A stretch of 64,000 nucleotides of DNA, from the NCBI GenBank assembly GCA_964410485.1, contig CAYPHJ010000012.1, positions 1 to 64,000 on the forward strand, read 5' to 3'. This document shows, piece after piece, positions 61,069 through 64,000 of this stretch. The translations under genes and the position numbers were made by a program. The notes under the pieces were generated by a model. It was given only the letters and a program-made list of their open reading frames with translations, ran no database searches and was not told the origin of the DNA. Source of the DNA: CAYPHJ01 sp964410485. GTDB lineage: Bacteria > Desulfobacterota > Binatia > UBA9968. Numbering within the stretch: the stretch's first letter is position 1; every line of letters begins with the position of its first letter.

Positions 61069-61104
61069 ACCGGCAACAGAACAAATCTGTGCCGGTTTTT
61101 TTTT
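61069..61104 (+). terminator. leader terminator/attenuator hairpin
   Basis: ACCGGC and GCCGGT, continued by ACAGA/TCTGT around an ACAAA loop with one bulged A, form an eleven-pair stem followed by nine T. Because it lies between the sigma-54 promoter and the Kelch gene start, it may attenuate that transcript. Confidence 0.75.
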
Positions 61105-61208
61105 GGCCCAAAGAACATGCAGCAAACACTGGCGCTCCAGGGCGCTTTAGGAAAACAGCAACAAAGGAAACGACACCACTTTTTCAAGAAAGTGTAAGGG
61201 AGGCTTAC

Positions 61209-64000
61209 ATGTCCCACTCAAATTCTAACCACACTAGCCGAACGACCCGGCTGATCAAGCCGCAATGGCTCGCATTTGTCGCGCTCATCGTGGCTTTGTT
61301 TTTTTCGGCATCCGCTCTCGCCCAAACGATGGGCAGCGCGTCACTCCATACCGAGCGCCGCGGCCACAGCGCCACGTTGCTGAATGACGGAAACGTCTTG
61401 ATCGTCGGCGGCGAAAATCAGAACGGTATTGTAAGCCAGGCTGAAATCTTGAACCCGGCGTCCCTCTCCTCCGCGCCGGTTGCCGCCGCTGGACCAGCGC
61501 GCACCGACCACGCCGCCTCGCTTCTCCAGGATGGACGCGTGCTGGTCAGCGGCGGTCGCGATCAAAACGGCGAGTTGGCTTCAACGCAAATCTACGATCC
61601 GGCTACCGGTGATTTCTCCTCCGGACCATCCATGCTCCGCCCCCGCAGCGGCCATACCGCCACCCGGCTCTCCGACGGGAAAATCCTAATAACCGGCGGC
61701 GATCCAAGCGGCAGCGCCGAAATCTATGATCCGGCAACTGATACTTTTTCTCTGGTGAGCGGAAGCTTAAACACGGCACGCAAATACCACAGCGCGATTC
61801 GCCTCCATAATGGGCAAGTACTGATCGTCGGCGGTATAGACGACCAGAACACGATCCTCAACACGGCTGAAATCTTTGAACCGGAAGTCCAAGCTTTTTA
61901 TCTTCCTGTAAATGCCTTAGAGATTCCGCGCGCGCTGGCCACATTAAGGAGATTGCCGGACGGCAAAGTGCAGGTGATCGGCGGCGATTCCGATTTCTCC
62001 ATGGAGATTTTCGATCCCGAGCTGGGGAATTTTAATGCTGTAGCCTATCTTCCACCCGCTCCCGATTATCTAGGCGCAACTCTCAGCACGCGCAGCCGCG
62101 CCGCGCTGGTCTCGCCTTCGGCTTCGCAAAACCCGAACATGCTGGGCATACCGCTTAGCTCAGAGCTCCTGGACCTTCTCGACCGAGCGGATCAAACCAT
62201 CACAGAATTACCCTCACGCAACCAGGCCCTGGTTGCCGGCGGTGTCAACAGCACCGGCCAGGTGCTGAATTCAGCCACGCTCGTCCAGAGCTCTCCTGCG
62301 AGCATTACGACTGAAAAGACTGACTATGCTCCGGGCGAATTCGTCATTATTACGGGTACAGGCTTCCAGCCAAATGAAGACATCGTGATGATCATGCATG
62401 AACGCCCCGACGAATATCCCGCTCGTCTCACCTTCGAGGCAACCACTGACAGCCAGGGCAATTTCATGTACGGCGAGTTCGCACCGGATGTAATCGATAT
62501 CGGCAGAACTTTCACCCTAACAGCCACAGGACTATCTTCGGGCTTTACAGCTCAAACGGTCTTCACGGATTTACCAAGAGTAGGGTCGGTCACCATCGAC
62601 GCTCAATCTCCGAGTCCCGTGACGGCTGGTAATAGTGCTACTTACGCCATTACCATAAATCGAGCGAGTGGTGGCGGTCCAGCGTCGGGCAATTTCAGTG
62701 CAAGTTTGAGCATCACCACACCTTTGCCGAGTGGAGCCACAGCGTCGTTCTCGCCGAACTCAGTGTCTTTTAACGCCTGCCCCGGCCCCCAAGTCAATAA
62801 CCCGACTCATGCATGCAACCAACAGACAGCCACTCTGACTATAAGCACCACTACTTCGACTCCCGGCGAAAGCACAAGCTTTACAGTACGGGCGGCAAAC
62901 ACCGATACTGACTTCGCGGAAGGAAACGGTACATTAGCGGTTACCCCCGCTTGCGCGGCACCCTCGATCACAACTCATCCGGTAAACCAGACGATCACAT
63001 ATGGCCAAAATGCAAGTTTCAGTGCGGCAGCCAGCGGAGATCCCACTCCGAGTGTGAAATGGCAGGTCAGCACAGATAACGGGTTCACATGGAGCGATGT
63101 TCCTGGTGCCAACAGCACTACTCTAAACGTAACCACCCCTACAGTAGCTATGAGTGGCAACCAGTACCGCGCCGTATTTACAAACGACTGCGGTGGCACT
63201 CAAACTGCGACAACCAATGCGGCGATACTGAGCGTAAATAAGGCTGACGCGACCATCAATGTCACCCCTTACCACGTCACCTACGCTGGCAACCCCCATA
63301 CCGCAACGGGCACGGCCACAGGCGTGAAGGGCGAGAGCCTCAGCGGCCTCGACCTCTCCGGCACCACTCACACCAACGCCGGCAACTACCCCAATGACCC
63401 GTGGACCTTCACCGATGCCACCGGCAATTACAACAACGCCAGCGGCACGGTCCACAACATCATCGATAAGGCCAATGCTATCATAAATGTCGTCGGCTAC
63501 ACTGGCGTGTACGATGGACAACCGCACGGCGCCACCGGCACCGCCACAGGTGTTCAGGGTGAGAACCTCAGCGGCTCGCTCAACCTCGGCGCCACCTTCA
63601 CCAATGTGCCCGGCGGTACAGCCTACTGGACCTTCGCCGGCGGCACTAACTACAACGATGCCAGCGGCAGTGTGGACATCGTAATCACCAAGGCCGATGC
63701 CACGATCGTGGTCAATGGCTACACCGGCGTCTACGACGGGTTTGCACACGGCGCCACCGGTTCTGCCACAGGTGTTCAGGGTGAAGACCTCAGCGCCTCG
63801 CTCAACCTCGGCGCCACCTTCACCAATGTGCCCGGCGGTACAGCCTACTGGACCTTCGCCGGCGGCACTAACTACAACGATGCCAACGGCAGCGTGTCCA
63901 TTGTGATCAGCCCGCGGCCGATTACAGTGACGGCAGACGCCAAGACTAAGATCATGGGCGCACCTGATCCGGAACTGACCTACTTCGTGAGCTACGGCTC
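61209..64000 (+). CDS. large secreted Kelch and Ig/MBG-like repeat protein (3' partial)
   Basis: An open frame from ATG 61209 (GGGAGG upstream) to the window edge, 930 codons without a stop. A signal peptide (hydrophobic core, cleavage near SALAQ) is followed by Kelch-like beta-propeller blades (residues about 45-360; NVLIVGGENQNG, RVLVSGGRDQNG, AEIYDPAT). Next come Ig-like domains, then from about residue 675 tandem MBG-like units of about 74 residues. It is probably a surface or adhesion protein. A sigma-54-like promoter and leader hairpin precede it. The C-terminus and any anchor lie outside the window. Confidence 0.88.
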   Translation, partial: MSHSNSNHTSRTTRLIKPQWLAFVALIVALFFSASALAQTMGSASLHTERRGHSATLLNDGNVLIVGGENQNGIVSQAEILNPASLSSAPVAAAGPARTDHAASLLQDGRVLVSGGRDQNGELASTQIYDPATGDFSSGPSMLRPRSGHTATRLSDGKILITGGDPSGSAEIYDPATDTFSLVSGSLNTARKYHSAIRLHNGQVLIVGGIDDQNTILNTAEIFEPEVQAFYLPVNALEIPRALATLRRLPDGKVQVIGGDSDFSMEIFDPELGNFNAVAYLPPAPDYLGATLSTRSRAALVSPSASQNPNMLGIPLSSELLDLLDRADQTITELPSRNQALVAGGVNSTGQVLNSATLVQSSPASITTEKTDYAPGEFVIITGTGFQPNEDIVMIMHERPDEYPARLTFEATTDSQGNFMYGEFAPDVIDIGRTFTLTATGLSSGFTAQTVFTDLPRVGSVTIDAQSPSPVTAGNSATYAITINRASGGGPASGNFSASLSITTPLPSGATASFSPNSVSFNACPGPQVNNPTHACNQQTATLTISTTTSTPGESTSFTVRAANTDTDFAEGNGTLAVTPACAAPSITTHPVNQTITYGQNASFSAAASGDPTPSVKWQVSTDNGFTWSDVPGANSTTLNVTTPTVAMSGNQYRAVFTNDCGGTQTATTNAAILSVNKADATINVTPYHVTYAGNPHTATGTATGVKGESLSGLDLSGTTHTNAGNYPNDPWTFTDATGNYNNASGTVHNIIDKANAIINVVGYTGVYDGQPHGATGTATGVQGENLSGSLNLGATFTNVPGGTAYWTFAGGTNYNDASGSVDIVITKADATIVVNGYTGVYDGFAHGATGSATGVQGEDLSASLNLGATFTNVPGGTAYWTFAGGTNYNDANGSVSIVISPRPITVTADAKTKIMGAPDPELTYFVSYG
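63468..63911 (+). repeat. two near-identical 222-nt MBG-like coding units
   Basis: Units beginning at 63468 and 63690 encode 74 residues each (both containing GATGxATGVQGE and GTNYNDA). They are nearly identical in DNA over about 150 nt, including synonymous sites, while the preceding unit (about 63240) is much more diverged. This points to recent duplication or gene conversion. Confidence 0.88.

Noticed and set aside
63123..63749. 208-codon Gly/Val-rich open frame on the minus strand
   Set aside because: It is antisense to the tandem repeats of the Kelch/MBG protein, and its regular composition reflects the repeats.

Overview
The window looks like chromosomal DNA from an uncultured, medium-GC, Gram-negative-type soil or subsurface bacterium. 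Several traits fit deltaproteobacteria-like lineages (Binatota, Desulfobacterota-type, Rokubacteria or NC10): an NtrB/NtrC-type pair, a sigma-54-like promoter, Tat-exported selenoprotein formate dehydrogenase, tungstate transport, many amidohydrolase, LLM-oxidoreductase and CaiB/BaiF genes, and spacers packed with dispersed palindromic repeats. The exact lineage cannot be fixed from sequence reading alone. No rRNA, tRNA, CRISPR array, transposase or integrase was recognised.

Layout. 0-5.3 kb: an SDR, a J-domain/zinc-ribbon protein, and a three-gene cobalt-type nitrile hydratase/thiocyanate hydrolase-like set only 14 nt behind a GTP-type PEP carboxykinase gene. 5.5-12.1 kb: the classical rimP-nusA-ylxR-infB-ylxP-rbfA-truB block with a rimP leader hairpin. 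12.3-19 kb: NtrB/NtrC-like pair, thiE, MaoC, dnaB, queF and a TenA/PqqC-like protein. 19.1-38.7 kb: a molybdenum/tungsten island made of a MobA-MoaD fusion, an aldehyde:ferredoxin oxidoreductase (AOR), a HTH-PBP regulator, tupABC, then on the other strand a formate dehydrogenase cluster (Fe-S hub protein, TorD-like chaperone, small Tat protein, Sec-containing catalytic subunit, four-cluster ferredoxin subunit, NrfD-like membrane subunit, cytochrome c) and a divergent xanthine-dehydrogenase-type molybdopterin subunit.

38.8-44 kb is a decayed segment with gene fragments (MscS C-terminus, YgiT-like zinc finger, PIN domain) among intact small genes. 44-60.4 kb holds catabolic genes (FMN hydroxyacid dehydrogenase, ilvD, MFS carrier, MetE-like methyltransferase, DUF6282 and amidohydrolase-2 proteins, LLM oxidoreductase, family III CoA transferase, M24-fold hydrolase) and a toxin-antitoxin pair, separated by repeat-rich spacers. 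60.9-64 kb holds a sigma-54-like promoter, a leader terminator hairpin and the start of a large secreted Kelch/Ig-like repeat protein that runs off the window.

The main biological story is tungsten/molybdenum enzymology. Tungstate import (TupABC), cofactor maturation (MobA-MoaD), two cofactor-dependent oxidoreductases (AOR and FdhA) and a dedicated chaperone lie within about 17 kb. FdhA carries an in-frame UGA followed by a hairpin with the GGUCU loop typical of bacterial SECIS elements, so it is read as one selenoprotein gene and not two broken frames. A second story is the density of at least nine repeat families, some of which supply the ends of genes.
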